Shown here: positions 33,220 through 42,071 of the stretch, one piece after another
How positions within the stretch are numbered: position 1 is the first letter of the stretch
Layout of the letters: each line of letters starts with the position of its first letter
Source: an uncultured Caryophanales bacterium
GTDB lineage: Bacteria > Bacillota_I > Bacilli_A > Acholeplasmatales > Anaeroplasmataceae
NCBI GenBank assembly: GCA_946626535.1
Contig: CAMOUK010000008.1
Coordinates: 1 to 49,629 of the forward strand
Reading direction: 5' to 3'
Length of the DNA stretch: 49,629 nt
Notes under the pieces: generated by a model
The model's input: the letters and a program-made list of their open reading frames with translations, nothing else
Databases searched by the model: none
What the model was told of the DNA's origin: nothing
Translations under genes and position numbers: made by a program

Positions 33220-34158
33220 ATTTATAACATATTTTGCAAAATCTTTTCCACACTTTAAGGCAACGCCAATTGTCTTAGCTCCCTTAACGATATCTCCACC
33301 TGTAAATATATTATCAACAGATGTTTGGAAGGCTTCATCATAATTAGCCTTAGCCTTTAAATAGCCATGGTCTGTTTCAAGCTTACCAACATTATAAATG
33401 CTCATATCTGGTGCTTGACCAATTGCTGATAAGACATAATCACAATCGATAATCTTATACTCACCAGTACCTACTGGTCTTCTTCTTCCAGATTCATCAG
33501 GCTCACCAAGCTTCATAATTTCGCATTTAACCTTTTCTACCTTACCATCTCCAATTACTTCAACTGGATTTGTTAAGAATTCTAATGCTACACCATCATC
33601 TTCAGCTTGTTTAAGCTCGATAGCAGAGCAAGGTGCTTCTTCCCTAGATCTTCTATAAGCAATAATTACCTTATCAGCACCACATCTTACAGCAACTCTA
33701 GCTCCATCCATCGCAACATTACCGGCACCAACAACTACTACTGTACCATGAAGCTCTGGCTTTTTAGAGCCATCTTTAATCTTTTCTGCAAAATTATATT
33801 TTCTTAAGAAATCTAGGGCATCTAAATTGCCTTCTAATTCCTCACCTGGAATACCAAGCTTTTTAACCTTAGTTAAACCATAAGCTAAATATACATAATC
33901 ATATTTAGTAGCTAAATCTAAGAAATCAGATTCCTTTAGCTCCTTACCGAATATGAAATTTCCACCTAGCTCTTTAACTGGATCAACCTGTTTAGCTATT
34001 GCCTCCATTTTAAATCTAAATGGAGGAATACCAAAGGCCATTACGCCTCCGCCAAATTGTTCCTTTTCATAAATATCTACCTTATAACCATTTGCAAGTA
34101 ATTCCTTTGCGGCAGCTAAGCCAGCAGGACCTGCACCTACTATCCGAACCTTTTTCAT
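33208..34158 (-). CDS. Short GltD-like FAD/NAD(P) oxidoreductase lacking the iron-sulphur domain
   Basis: The protein resembles the flavin part of glutamate synthase small subunit and NfnB/SudA-type enzymes. It begins directly with the FAD-binding VRIVGAGPAGLAAAKELL, then FGGGVMAFGIPPFRF, a second Rossmann motif VVVVGAGNVAMDGARVAVR, YRRSREEAP and the closing GGDIVKGAKTIGVALKCGK. At 316 residues it lacks the roughly 130-residue N-terminal domain that carries two [4Fe-4S] clusters. No upstream sequence in frame could supply it, because aroC ends ten bases before. It is last in the aromatic amino acid operon. The electron donor and acceptor are unknown; glutamate synthase activity is not implied. 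Confidence 0.85.
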   Translation of the reverse strand: MKKVRIVGAGPAGLAAAKELLANGYKVDIYEKEQFGGGVMAFGIPPFRFKMEAIAKQVDPVKELGGNFIFGKELKESDFLDLATKYDYVYLAYGLTKVKKLGIPGEELEGNLDALDFLRKYNFAEKIKDGSKKPELHGTVVVVGAGNVAMDGARVAVRCGADKVIIAYRRSREEAPCSAIELKQAEDDGVALEFLTNPVEVIGDGKVEKVKCEIMKLGEPDESGRRRPVGTGEYKIIDCDYVLSAIGQAPDMSIYNVGKLETDHGYLKAKANYDEAFQTSVDNIFTGGDIVKGAKTIGVALKCGKDFAKYVINKNM

Positions 34159-34168
34159 TTTTAATAAC

Positions 34169-35161
34169 CTATCCCTTATAACTATTTTTAATTAAATTAA
34201 AATCACATAGCGCAATAGCTAGACAAGCCTCTAAAACTACCATAGCTCTAAGTACTATTGCTGTATCATGTCTTCCCTCAATAACAAGCTCTTCTACCTT
34301 TTCATCCTTAAAATTATAGGTTTCTTGAGGCAAAGATATTGATGGTGTTGGTTTAACAAATACCTTTATTTCAATGTCGTTACCATTTGAAATACCGCCA
34401 TTTATTCCACCATTATTATTTGTCAAAGTCTTACCATTTTTATCTACTATTAAATCATTAAACTTAGAGCCTGTTAAATTAACTCCATCAAAGCCAATTC
34501 CAAACTCAACTCCCTTAACTCCTCCAACAGAAAATAAAAGATGACTAATATTAGATTCTAAAGAATCAAAATATGGTTCTCCTAAGCCTTTTAAGACATT
34601 TTTAGCAGTAAGCTTAACAATTCCACCAACTGAATCGGCTGACTCTTTTGCCTTTGTTAAAATATCATTAAATTTAGTTGTGTCAGTCTCACCTGCTAAA
34701 TTAATTAGCTTAGTTTCAAATTTGACATCTTTTAGCATCTTTTTAGCAACAACGCCTGCGGCAACAAGAGCTAGTGTTAATCTGCCAGAAAAATGTCCTC
34801 CACCTCTATAATCATTAAAACCATCATATTTATAATTAGCTACATAATCTGCATGGCTTGGACGTGGATGATTTACCAAATTAGAATAATCCTTAGATTT
34901 AGTATTTGTATTTAAAAATCTAATTAACATTGGTGCCCCTGTAGTATAGCCATTAAATACACCAGATTCAATTATTGGCTCATCAGCTTCAATTCTTGGT
35001 GTTGTACCAATACCACCTGATTTTCTTCTTAATAAATCAGCCTTAAAATCTTCTAGAGTTAGCTTAATTCCTGGCTTAACACCATCAATTAAAACGCCAA
35101 CTGAAGCTCCATGAGATTCACCAAAAATATTTATTTGAAAAAGTCTTCCAAAGTGGTTCAT
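34169..35161 (-). CDS. aroC: Chorismate synthase
   Basis: AroC converts 5-enolpyruvylshikimate-3-phosphate to chorismate using reduced FMN. Signatures are GESHGASVGVLIDGVKPG near the start, RRKSGGIGTTPRIEADEPIIESGVFNG reduced here to its key RRKSGG, the HADYV region and RGGGHFSGR. At 330 residues it is slightly shorter than many AroC proteins (about 360) but complete. It overlaps aroE by four bases (ATGA). Confidence 0.97.
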   Translation of the reverse strand: MNHFGRLFQINIFGESHGASVGVLIDGVKPGIKLTLEDFKADLLRRKSGGIGTTPRIEADEPIIESGVFNGYTTGAPMLIRFLNTNTKSKDYSNLVNHPRPSHADYVANYKYDGFNDYRGGGHFSGRLTLALVAAGVVAKKMLKDVKFETKLINLAGETDTTKFNDILTKAKESADSVGGIVKLTAKNVLKGLGEPYFDSLESNISHLLFSVGGVKGVEFGIGFDGVNLTGSKFNDLIVDKNGKTLTNNNGGINGGISNGNDIEIKVFVKPTPSISLPQETYNFKDEKVEELVIEGRHDTAIVLRAMVVLEACLAIALCDFNLIKNSYKG

Positions 35162-35925
35162 ATCATCATCTCAATTCTTTTTAATAAAGTAATTATATCT
35201 TTATCATATTTTTTATCCTGCCAAATTTCTTCAGCCTTTATAGCCTGCCCAACAAGCATAAATAAACCATTCATATTAGAATTAGCATATTCTAATAGCT
35301 TTGTTGTTTTAGGATTGAATATAATATCAATAACATATTTTGAATTACTAATAACTTCCTTATCTACTGGACAATCAAGCACATTTGGATACATTCCTAC
35401 AGGTGTTGAATTAACAAGTAAATAAGGCTTTTTATTTTTTAATTCATCATATGAAATAATATTATTACCATTTTTATTTCTAGAAACAAAATAGGTTTTA
35501 GCACCTAAATCAAGAAGAGCTTGATTTAAGGCTAAGCTTGCTCCACCTGTACCTAAAATATAGCATTCCTTATTTTTTACATCTATATTATTAAATATTA
35601 CCTCTTCCTTAAAGCCATAATAATCTGTGTTATAGCCAATAAGCTTACCATCCTTATAGGCTATAGTATTTACAGCACCTATTATCTTAGACTCATCAGA
35701 TAGCTCATCTAAATATTTAATAACTTCCTTCTTATAAGGAATAGTTACATTAAAGCCACTATAGATTCCTTTTTTTAATAAATCTATTGTATCTTTTAAT
35801 TCTTCTATTTTTATTTCTAGCTTTTCATATGTAGCATCAACATTTAAATCCTTAAATATTTCATTATGTAATAGTGGTGAATGGCTATGTGATAGCTTTT
35901 CACCTATTAGTGCGTACTTTTTCAT
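35158..35925 (-). CDS. aroE: Shikimate dehydrogenase
   Basis: AroE reduces 3-dehydroshikimate to shikimate with NADPH. The shikimate-binding N-terminus reads GEKLSHSHSPLLHN (Ser-x-Ser motif), followed by FNVTIPYK with the catalytic Lys, and VNTIAYKDGKLIGYNTDYYGF. The Rossmann motif is ILGTGGASLALNQAL; NSTPVGMYP follows. Length is 255. Its start lies inside the chorismate mutase gene (26-base overlap) and its TGA stop overlaps the aroC start. Confidence 0.96.
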   Translation of the reverse strand: MKKYALIGEKLSHSHSPLLHNEIFKDLNVDATYEKLEIKIEELKDTIDLLKKGIYSGFNVTIPYKKEVIKYLDELSDESKIIGAVNTIAYKDGKLIGYNTDYYGFKEEVIFNNIDVKNKECYILGTGGASLALNQALLDLGAKTYFVSRNKNGNNIISYDELKNKKPYLLVNSTPVGMYPNVLDCPVDKEVISNSKYVIDIIFNPKTTKLLEYANSNMNGLFMLVGQAIKAEEIWQDKKYDKDIITLLKRIEMMI

Positions 35926-36190
35926 TTATTATATCCTTTTGATATTCCTTTGAAGAATTTAAAACACCATCTAAAAACATTAAATAATATTTTTCTAAGG
36001 CTTTATCATTTAAAAGATTTAAATCTTTTTCCTTTAATAATTCTTCTCTTTTTTCATCTAAGATAGGTAAATTATTTTCAAATTTATATAAACCAATTTC
36101 TTTAGATAATTCCATTCTTCTTTTAAATAAATCAATTAGCTCTTTATCTATTTCATTTATTTTAACTCTAGCTTCATCTAAATTATTCAT
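35900..36190 (-). CDS. aroQ: Chorismate mutase, AroQ type (monofunctional)
   Basis: This small helical enzyme converts chorismate to prephenate. The AroQ pattern is visible: ARVKINEIDKELIDLFKRRMELSKEIGLYK with the active-site Arg and Lys residues, then REELL. At 96 residues it is a single AroQ domain. It overlaps aroA upstream by eight bases and aroE downstream by 26, so it is tightly coupled. With TyrA in the same operon it gives the chorismate-to-tyrosine branch. Confidence 0.9.
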   Translation of the reverse strand: MNNLDEARVKINEIDKELIDLFKRRMELSKEIGLYKFENNLPILDEKREELLKEKDLNLLNDKALEKYYLMFLDGVLNSSKEYQKDIINEKVRTNR

Positions 36191-37448
36191 AAATAACCTT
36201 ACCTCCTATAGATTCTAAATCCTTAAAGAAATGAGGATAAGATTTTTTAACGCACTCAGCGTTAATAATCTTAATATCACCTGTTGCTATCTGACATAGC
36301 ATTGAAAAGGCCATCCGTAGTCTATGATCATTATGAGGATCAAGTGTTCCACCTATAATATCATTTGGCCCTAAAATTGTCATACCATCTGGATTTTCAA
36401 CAATTTCAACGCCTAGCTTTTCTAATTCCTCTTTAACAGATGATATTCTATCACTTTCTTTTATTCTTAATCTTCCAGCATTAATAAATTCTGTATCACC
36501 TTTAGAATTTAAAGCTAAAACTGATAGGGCAGGACCTAAATCTGGAGTTTGTTTAAAGTCTAAAATAGCACCCTTAGTTTTAGAAGGAAGGGCCTTTAGC
36601 TTACCATCCTTATATTCGATTTTTCCACCCATAGATTTTATATCTTCTAAAATCTTTTTATCACCTTGATGAGAATTGATATTCATAGCCTTTAGACTAA
36701 CATTTGCACCCATAGTATCAGCTACTAAAAAGAATGCTGCCTGTGAAAAATCACCTTCAATTTCATAATCACATGGCTTATATTCTTGATTACCTTCAAT
36801 TATAAATTCCTCATAATTATTATTGATAATTTTGACACCAAACATATTTAATATATCGATAGTTAAATCGATATAGCCAAGTGATTCAAGTGGTGTTGTT
36901 AAAATTATCTTACTTGTTCCATCAAGTAAAGGAAGTGAAAATAAAAGGCCTGTAATAAATTGAGATGAAATATCACCTCTAATTTTATATTCACCCGCCT
37001 TTAATGAACCACTACACTTTAAAGGTAGGTAAGTATCGTTTGGCTTTTCATATTTAATATTTTGTTCATCAAAAATCTCAAAGAAGGTGTCTAGAGGTCT
37101 ATTAACTAAATTATTATGACCTATAAATGTTATAGCCTCACTAATAGTTAAAGCAATTGGAATTAAAAAGCGTAGAGTTGAGCCAGATTCATTAGCATCA
37201 ATTTCGCTATTTTTTCTAATTACATTTGAGCCTTCAATTTCTAAATAATTATCATATTTAGTAATTTTTGCACCCATAGCCTCCATACCAGAGATAGTTG
37301 CTAAAATATCGTTTGAAAACATCACATTTGATATTTTACTTTTACCTTTAGCAAGTGAAGCTGCAATAATAGCTCTATGCGATAAGCTTTTTGATGGTGG
37401 TATAACTACCTCACCAGAAAGCTTAGAAGGCTTTATAATAACATCCAT
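36183..37448 (-). CDS. aroA: 5-Enolpyruvylshikimate-3-phosphate synthase
   Basis: AroA transfers enolpyruvate from PEP to shikimate-3-phosphate. Motifs include IPPSKSLSHRAIIAASLAKG, GNAGTALR-equivalent ANESGSTLRFL, RPLDTF, RGDISSQFITGLLF and the C-terminal RIKESDRI and DHRLRMAFS. The ESGSTLRF form of the second motif, instead of GNxGTxxR, is the arrangement seen in class II, less glyphosate-sensitive enzymes; sensitivity itself cannot be read safely. It is 421 residues and overlaps aroB by one base. Confidence 0.96.
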   Translation of the reverse strand: MDVIIKPSKLSGEVVIPPSKSLSHRAIIAASLAKGKSKISNVMFSNDILATISGMEAMGAKITKYDNYLEIEGSNVIRKNSEIDANESGSTLRFLIPIALTISEAITFIGHNNLVNRPLDTFFEIFDEQNIKYEKPNDTYLPLKCSGSLKAGEYKIRGDISSQFITGLLFSLPLLDGTSKIILTTPLESLGYIDLTIDILNMFGVKIINNNYEEFIIEGNQEYKPCDYEIEGDFSQAAFFLVADTMGANVSLKAMNINSHQGDKKILEDIKSMGGKIEYKDGKLKALPSKTKGAILDFKQTPDLGPALSVLALNSKGDTEFINAGRLRIKESDRISSVKEELEKLGVEIVENPDGMTILGPNDIIGGTLDPHNDHRLRMAFSMLCQIATGDIKIINAECVKKSYPHFFKDLESIGGKVIYE

Positions 37449-38470
37449 TATAATACCTCCTTTATTTTAGCTTCATCAATTTTATAGATGACACATTCAC
37501 CTAATTTAGTTATAAAAATAAAATTGATAACACCAGCTAAATTCTTCTTATCAAATAAGATATCATCTAAGAAATCCTTATAACAATAATATGTTGTAGG
37601 AAGTCCATATAGCTTAATAATCTTTTCTAATTTAGGTAAAGCCTCTTTTTCTGTTACACCAAGCTTTATTCCAAGTCTTAGTGCCATCAGCATTCCGATT
37701 GCTACTGCCTCACCATGCTTATAATTATATTTTAATTCGATAGCGTGACCGAAGGTATGACCAAAATTTAGTGTCATTCTTTCCTTTTGGTCAAATGGAT
37801 CTAATTCTACTACCCTCTTTTTAACAAGTAGGCTTTCATAAATGATATCTTCATTTATTTCAGGCTTAGATTCAAGCTTTTCTAATAATTTTAAATTACC
37901 AATAGCACCATGCTTAATTAATTCACCCATGCCATTATTAAATTCTCTTTTATCTAATGTCTTTAAGGTTTCTGGGTCTATTAATACAAGCTTAGGCTGT
38001 TTAAAGCATCCTAAGATATTTTTCATATTGTTAAAATCAATACCAGTCTTGCCACCAATAGATGAATCCATTTGGGCAAGTAGTGATGTAGGTATTCCAA
38101 CATATGGAAGTCCTCTATATAAAGTTGATGCCACAAAGCCTGTTAAATCACCAATTACTCCACCACCTAAGGCTATAAGTAAATTATTTCTTTTAATCTT
38201 TTTATTAATTAATTCCTCACATACCTTAGCGTAAGTAGTAAGTGATTTTGAAGCCTCGCCATGAGGTACAACTACATAATCAACCTTATAGCCATCTAAG
38301 GAATTAATTACTTTATTTAAATATAGCTTTTCTACATTATCATCTGTAATAATAAAGATTTTATCGTTATTATAAACTTCCTTAATATAATTTTTTAGAT
38401 TAGAAAAAAGATTATTTTCGATGATAATATCATATGAATTATCCTTTAATTCAATTCTTAATTTTCTCAT
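37448..38470 (-). CDS. aroB: 3-Dehydroquinate synthase
   Basis: AroB cyclises DAHP to 3-dehydroquinate, using NAD and a divalent metal. The signatures GGGVIGDLTGFVASTLYRGLPYVGIPTSLLAQMDSS (key: GGGVIGD, PTSLLAQ), GGKTGID and NFGHTFGHAIE with the metal-binding histidines are present. Length is 340. It overlaps tyrA by four bases (ATGA). Confidence 0.97.
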   Translation of the reverse strand: MRKLRIELKDNSYDIIIENNLFSNLKNYIKEVYNNDKIFIITDDNVEKLYLNKVINSLDGYKVDYVVVPHGEASKSLTTYAKVCEELINKKIKRNNLLIALGGGVIGDLTGFVASTLYRGLPYVGIPTSLLAQMDSSIGGKTGIDFNNMKNILGCFKQPKLVLIDPETLKTLDKREFNNGMGELIKHGAIGNLKLLEKLESKPEINEDIIYESLLVKKRVVELDPFDQKERMTLNFGHTFGHAIELKYNYKHGEAVAIGMLMALRLGIKLGVTEKEALPKLEKIIKLYGLPTTYYCYKDFLDDILFDKKNLAGVINFIFITKLGECVIYKIDEAKIKEVL

Positions 38471-39300
38471 TTTTCCATCTCTTTTCTAGTCTTAGTTGAT
38501 GACTTAAATAGCTTCTTTAAAGTTTCCTTATCATCATTTGCTAAGGCTTGTTTTAATATATCAAGCTCAAATTCAAATCTTTTGATATGCTCGAATAAAA
38601 AGTCCTTATTTTCTAAAAATAATTCACACCATAAATTATCATTAATCATAGCGATTCTTGTTAAATCACGATATGAATCACCTATAAATTTCTTAGTTTC
38701 ATTTGGATTATCATCACTATTTACTAAGGATACCGCAATAGCGTGAGCTAGCTGTGATGTAAATCCAATTAATCTATCGTGGTTTTTAGGATCTATAACT
38801 GTAATTCTTTTAAAGCCTAAATCCTCTCCCATTTTCTTTAATATATCTATCGCAACACTATTTGTATCATCTAGGGCTGTAATGATAAAATTAGCCTCTT
38901 CAAATTTAACCTCATTTGAATACTCTACACCTGATTTTTCTCTACCAGCCATCGGATGGTGAGAAACATATGTTGCAGGTAGGGCAAGCTTTGTAGCCTC
39001 TTCAACAAAAGATGATTTAACGCCACAAATATCAGTAATAATTTGCGTAGGCTTAAAATATTTAGCATTTTCCTTTAAGAATTCTATAATCATTTGAGGA
39101 TAAATACATAAAATGATCATATCAGCCTTTTCGATATAATCTAAAATATTAGTACTTCCATCATCTATATAATTCTTTTCTTTAGCAATCTTAATGGCAT
39201 CTTCATTGATATCGTAGGCATAAACATTATAGCCTTTATTTTTAAGTCTATATGCATATGCGCCACCCATTAAGCCTAAGCCTACAATTAATACTTTCAT
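38467..39300 (-). CDS. tyrA: Prephenate dehydrogenase
   Basis: TyrA oxidises and decarboxylates prephenate to 4-hydroxyphenylpyruvate, the tyrosine precursor. The N-terminal Rossmann motif is VGLGLMGGAYAYRL, followed by the DICGVKSSF and SHHPMAGREKSGVEYS motifs with the catalytic His. It has no ACT regulatory domain (277 residues). The start is the ATG at 39300, after AGGGA; an in-frame TTG at 39315 lies at the ribosome site. It opens the operon aroB-aroA-aroQ-aroE-aroC. No DAHP synthase, 3-dehydroquinate dehydratase or shikimate kinase gene is present here. Confidence 0.94.
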   Translation of the reverse strand: MKVLIVGLGLMGGAYAYRLKNKGYNVYAYDINEDAIKIAKEKNYIDDGSTNILDYIEKADMIILCIYPQMIIEFLKENAKYFKPTQIITDICGVKSSFVEEATKLALPATYVSHHPMAGREKSGVEYSNEVKFEEANFIITALDDTNSVAIDILKKMGEDLGFKRITVIDPKNHDRLIGFTSQLAHAIAVSLVNSDDNPNETKKFIGDSYRDLTRIAMINDNLWCELFLENKDFLFEHIKRFEFELDILKQALANDDKETLKKLFKSSTKTRKEMEK

Positions 39301-39333
39301 AATACTTTCCCTCAAAAAATAAAATTTATTAAA

Positions 39334-39362
39334 ATTTTATCAAATAATCCTTCTTAATTCAA
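39334..39362 (-). promoter_or_regulatory. Probable promoter of the tyrA-aro operon
   Basis: On the minus strand TTGAAT (plus 39357-39362, inside the last degV codons) and TAAAAT (39334-39339) are 17 bases apart. An A+T-only stem (TAAAATTT and AAATTTTA, then T6) follows and may weakly end degV transcription. The leader is too short for a T-box or other riboswitch. Confidence 0.55.
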
Positions 39363-40208
39363 CAAATTATCATCAATAACATAGCCTATACCAACTAAAT
39401 TATCTCCAAGCTCCATACCAACTGTTGGTGGTATAAAGCATACAGGAATCTTCTTATAATTTTTAGTATTAGCCTTTGATGGATCTATATCTAAAATACC
39501 ATTAATTAAAATATTGACATATCTTGAATTTAAATCTGTCGTTAATACGAAAGGACATACCTCAATTCCATCAATTTGTCTTGAATATTCTCCAAATATT
39601 TTAACTAAGGAATCCTTAGTTGGAACCTTCATTCTAACAACTCTACCATTTAATATTTGGTAGCACCTTCCATATCTAAAGCACTTTTCAAAGTTTTTAG
39701 AGAAGTCATCATTTTTAGTAGGTTCAAAAATATAAATATTTTGATTCTTCTTTAATATTTCTAATCTATCTAATACTTCATTTAAGCTAACCTGATTTTC
39801 AAATAGTTCATTAGCCTTCATAGCCATATAGGCTAAAGGATATGCGAATAGATTTGAGTCATAAATAGCTGATTTAACTTCCTTATTTTCAGCAAGAACT
39901 ATTGAAGCTGTAACGAATAAATTAGAATAGTGCTTAGATGAAAGTAAGAATAATATTTGATCATAGCCTTCAGCAATTGCAGATTTTACCTTCTCATTAA
40001 CATAATGGTATTGGGCAGATGCATAATCTACAGATATTAAATTATCAAATCTTTTTCTATTATAGAAAGCATCAGCTGTTAAATTAACATAATCGATATA
40101 TTCCTCACCATTGTTAAAGACATAAATAATTGGAATAGAATCTATGTTTGGACTATGCTTAATATAATCAATTCCTGAATTTGAACATACAAAAATCTTA
40201 GTTTTCAT
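39354..40208 (-). CDS. DegV family fatty-acid-binding protein (divergent)
   Basis: DegV-family proteins bind a fatty acid, and some, as FakB, present it to the kinase FakA. The pattern is present: an early strand with NSGIDY, IPIIYVFNNGEEYID, ASAQYHY, LFLLSSKHYSNLFVTASIV with the Ser pair near the lipid head group, SAIYDSNLF and a late VCFIPPTVGMELGDNLVGIGYV. Sequence is rather divergent from named FakB proteins. No fakA is in the window. It lies alone between the ABC exporter and the aro operon. Confidence 0.85.
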   Translation of the reverse strand: MKTKIFVCSNSGIDYIKHSPNIDSIPIIYVFNNGEEYIDYVNLTADAFYNRKRFDNLISVDYASAQYHYVNEKVKSAIAEGYDQILFLLSSKHYSNLFVTASIVLAENKEVKSAIYDSNLFAYPLAYMAMKANELFENQVSLNEVLDRLEILKKNQNIYIFEPTKNDDFSKNFEKCFRYGRCYQILNGRVVRMKVPTKDSLVKIFGEYSRQIDGIEVCPFVLTTDLNSRYVNILINGILDIDPSKANTKNYKKIPVCFIPPTVGMELGDNLVGIGYVIDDNLLN

Positions 40209-40229
40209 ACAAACACCTTCAATTTAAAA

Positions 40230-40247
40230 CTTTATACTAGTATATCA
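40230..40247 (-). promoter_or_regulatory. Probable extended -10 promoter of degV
   Basis: On the minus strand TG-A-TATACT forms an extended -10, without a good -35 box. The perfect palindrome TATACTAGTATA (40233-40244) overlaps it and could be a regulator site or a chance A+T pattern. Confidence 0.4.
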
Positions 40248-40289
40248 TATTTTTATTAATATAAAAATAAAACAAAAATTTTTTTATAT

Positions 40290-40320
40290 AAAAAAGATTC
40301 CTATCTTTCGATAAGAATCT
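40290..40320 (-). terminator. Terminator of the ABC exporter, containing the stop codon
   Basis: On the minus strand AGATTCTTATC pairs with GATAGGAATCT (11 pairs, one wobble) closing a GAAA tetraloop, followed by six T. The AG of the TAG stop codon is the base of the stem. Confidence 0.93.
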
Positions 40321-42070
40321 ATTTTTGACTATCATATATCTTTTTATATTCCATACAATTCTCATATAGATATTCATGACTACCCTTACCAACTAAATTA
40401 CCCTTATCAAGTACGATAATTTCATCAGCATTCTTTATAGTTGATAGTCTATGGGCAATAATAAAGGTTGTTCTTCCTTTTGCGATAATATCCATTGCCT
40501 CTTTTATCTTCTTTTCAGTTTTGGTATCGATATTAGCTGTTGCCTCATCAAGTACTAAAATTTTTGGATTTCTAAGTAGAATTCTCGCAAAGGAAATTAA
40601 TTGCTTTTCACCTAAAGATAGGTTTTCACCACGATAATTAATAACCTGATTTAAGCCCTCTGGTGTTTTTTCTACCATGTATTTAGCACCTACAGCCTCT
40701 AATACCTTTAGTACCTCTTCATCTGAATAATCTCTTTCTAATGTAATATTAGATTTTAAGGTACCTGCAAATAGTGCTGGGGTTTGAAGTACTATACCCA
40801 TATTTTTTCTTAATGATGCCTTATTATAGGTTGTCATATCGACACCATCAATTAAAATTTGACCCTTTTGAGCATCATTATAGCCTAAAATTAAATTCAT
40901 CATAGATGATTTACCAGAACCAGTATGACCAACTATACCTACTGTCTTTCCTGCTTCTACATGAAGATTAATATCATTTAAAACATATTTATCATCAACA
41001 TAGGCAAATGAAACATTTTTAAATTCTATATCACCATTTACCTCTGGAGCTTCTTCTCCATCAAATATCTTAGTATCATCTGCTTCATCTATTAAAGCGT
41101 AAGCACGAGTCGCACCAACAAGTGAATCTTCAAGCTCATTTAGGTTATTGAAGATTGCGTTAACTGGGTTAATCATCTTATCTAGATTTTCTGATAAAGC
41201 TGCAATTAAACCAATACCAATTGCCGCACCTGCAATATTTATTGATGAGAAGCCTAAATATATTAATAATAATATTTCGGCAGTTCTTTTAATTAAAGAT
41301 AATAATTCCCAGCCTAAGAAGTTATTGATGTTAGATGTTATTCTATCATTTCTAACATATCTTCTAACTAAGGTATTATAATCTTCTAGCATATAGTTTT
41401 CTTGGTTGAAATCTTGAATAATTAAAGTACCAGTAATAAGCTCATTTAGCTTACCTGTAATTTTAGAACCTGTTTCTCTTAAATCAACATAGAATTTATG
41501 GACAAATCTTCTATATACTGTAACCCAAAGTAATAATATTGGTACTAATACTAGTACTAATAAGCCAAGCACTGGCTCAATTAAAAGTACACCAACATAT
41601 ACAATTGTTATATTAAGTAGCGCATTAATAATTGTAAATAAAGTAGTGTAGAAGGCTCTAACACCTGCTGTATCAGATGTTATTTTAGCAACTATTTTTC
41701 CATCTGGCTCTAAAGAAAAATAATCTACTGGAAGGTGATCTATCTTTCTTATCGCATCTTCTCTAACAAGCTTTTCAATCTTCATACCTGTTAGGGTATT
41801 AATATAGTTAAATAAATATCTAAATACAAATGTTAAGATAATTATTACACCATAAAGTATCAACATCTTTATAATTGTATCATAATCACTTTTTGGTAGA
41901 TATTCATCTAAGATATTTTTAGTGATAAATGGAGTTAAGGCAGATAAAACTGAAACTATAATACTTAATAATAATGTTAAAAAGACAAAGCCCTTATATT
42001 TTTTAATATATGGCATACTTCTTTTAAAAAGACCCTTTTTAGACATTAATTCTAATTTCTTTTTAGTCAT
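40319..42070 (-). CDS. Heterodimeric ABC exporter subunit with degenerate signature (LmrD/BmrD-like)
   Basis: A half-transporter of six membrane spans fused to an ATPase. Walker A is GHTGSGKS, Walker B is ILVLDEA with the catalytic Glu kept, and the H-loop is IIAHRLSTI. The ABC signature is degenerate, LSLGEKQ in place of LSGGQ. This matches one half of heterodimeric exporters such as BmrCD, LmrCD or TM287/288, where one of the two ATP sites is inactive. The gene begins one base after the stop codon of its partner. Substrates of the family include drugs, lipids and peptides; none can be assigned here. Confidence 0.92.
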   Translation of the reverse strand: MTKKKLELMSKKGLFKRSMPYIKKYKGFVFLTLLLSIIVSVLSALTPFITKNILDEYLPKSDYDTIIKMLILYGVIIILTFVFRYLFNYINTLTGMKIEKLVREDAIRKIDHLPVDYFSLEPDGKIVAKITSDTAGVRAFYTTLFTIINALLNITIVYVGVLLIEPVLGLLVLVLVPILLLWVTVYRRFVHKFYVDLRETGSKITGKLNELITGTLIIQDFNQENYMLEDYNTLVRRYVRNDRITSNINNFLGWELLSLIKRTAEILLLIYLGFSSINIAGAAIGIGLIAALSENLDKMINPVNAIFNNLNELEDSLVGATRAYALIDEADDTKIFDGEEAPEVNGDIEFKNVSFAYVDDKYVLNDINLHVEAGKTVGIVGHTGSGKSSMMNLILGYNDAQKGQILIDGVDMTTYNKASLRKNMGIVLQTPALFAGTLKSNITLERDYSDEEVLKVLEAVGAKYMVEKTPEGLNQVINYRGENLSLGEKQLISFARILLRNPKILVLDEATANIDTKTEKKIKEAMDIIAKGRTTFIIAHRLSTIKNADEIIVLDKGNLVGKGSHEYLYENCMEYKKIYDSQK

Positions 42071-42071
42071 A

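Noticed and set aside
34141..34170. The GltD-like gene as a truncated pseudogene
   Set aside because: It begins at a proper ATG next to the FAD motif, the frame is intact with all later motifs, and no remnant of an iron-sulphur domain lies upstream.
37842..38234. A 130-codon open frame antisense to aroB, and similar antisense frames across most genes
   Set aside because: They lie opposite genes with clear family motifs, have no ribosome site or promoter, and their composition follows the complementary strand of the real gene.
39301..39353. T-box or other riboswitch before the aromatic amino acid operon
   Set aside because: Only 53 bases separate degV and tyrA, too short for a T-box, and no specifier or antiterminator motif is visible.
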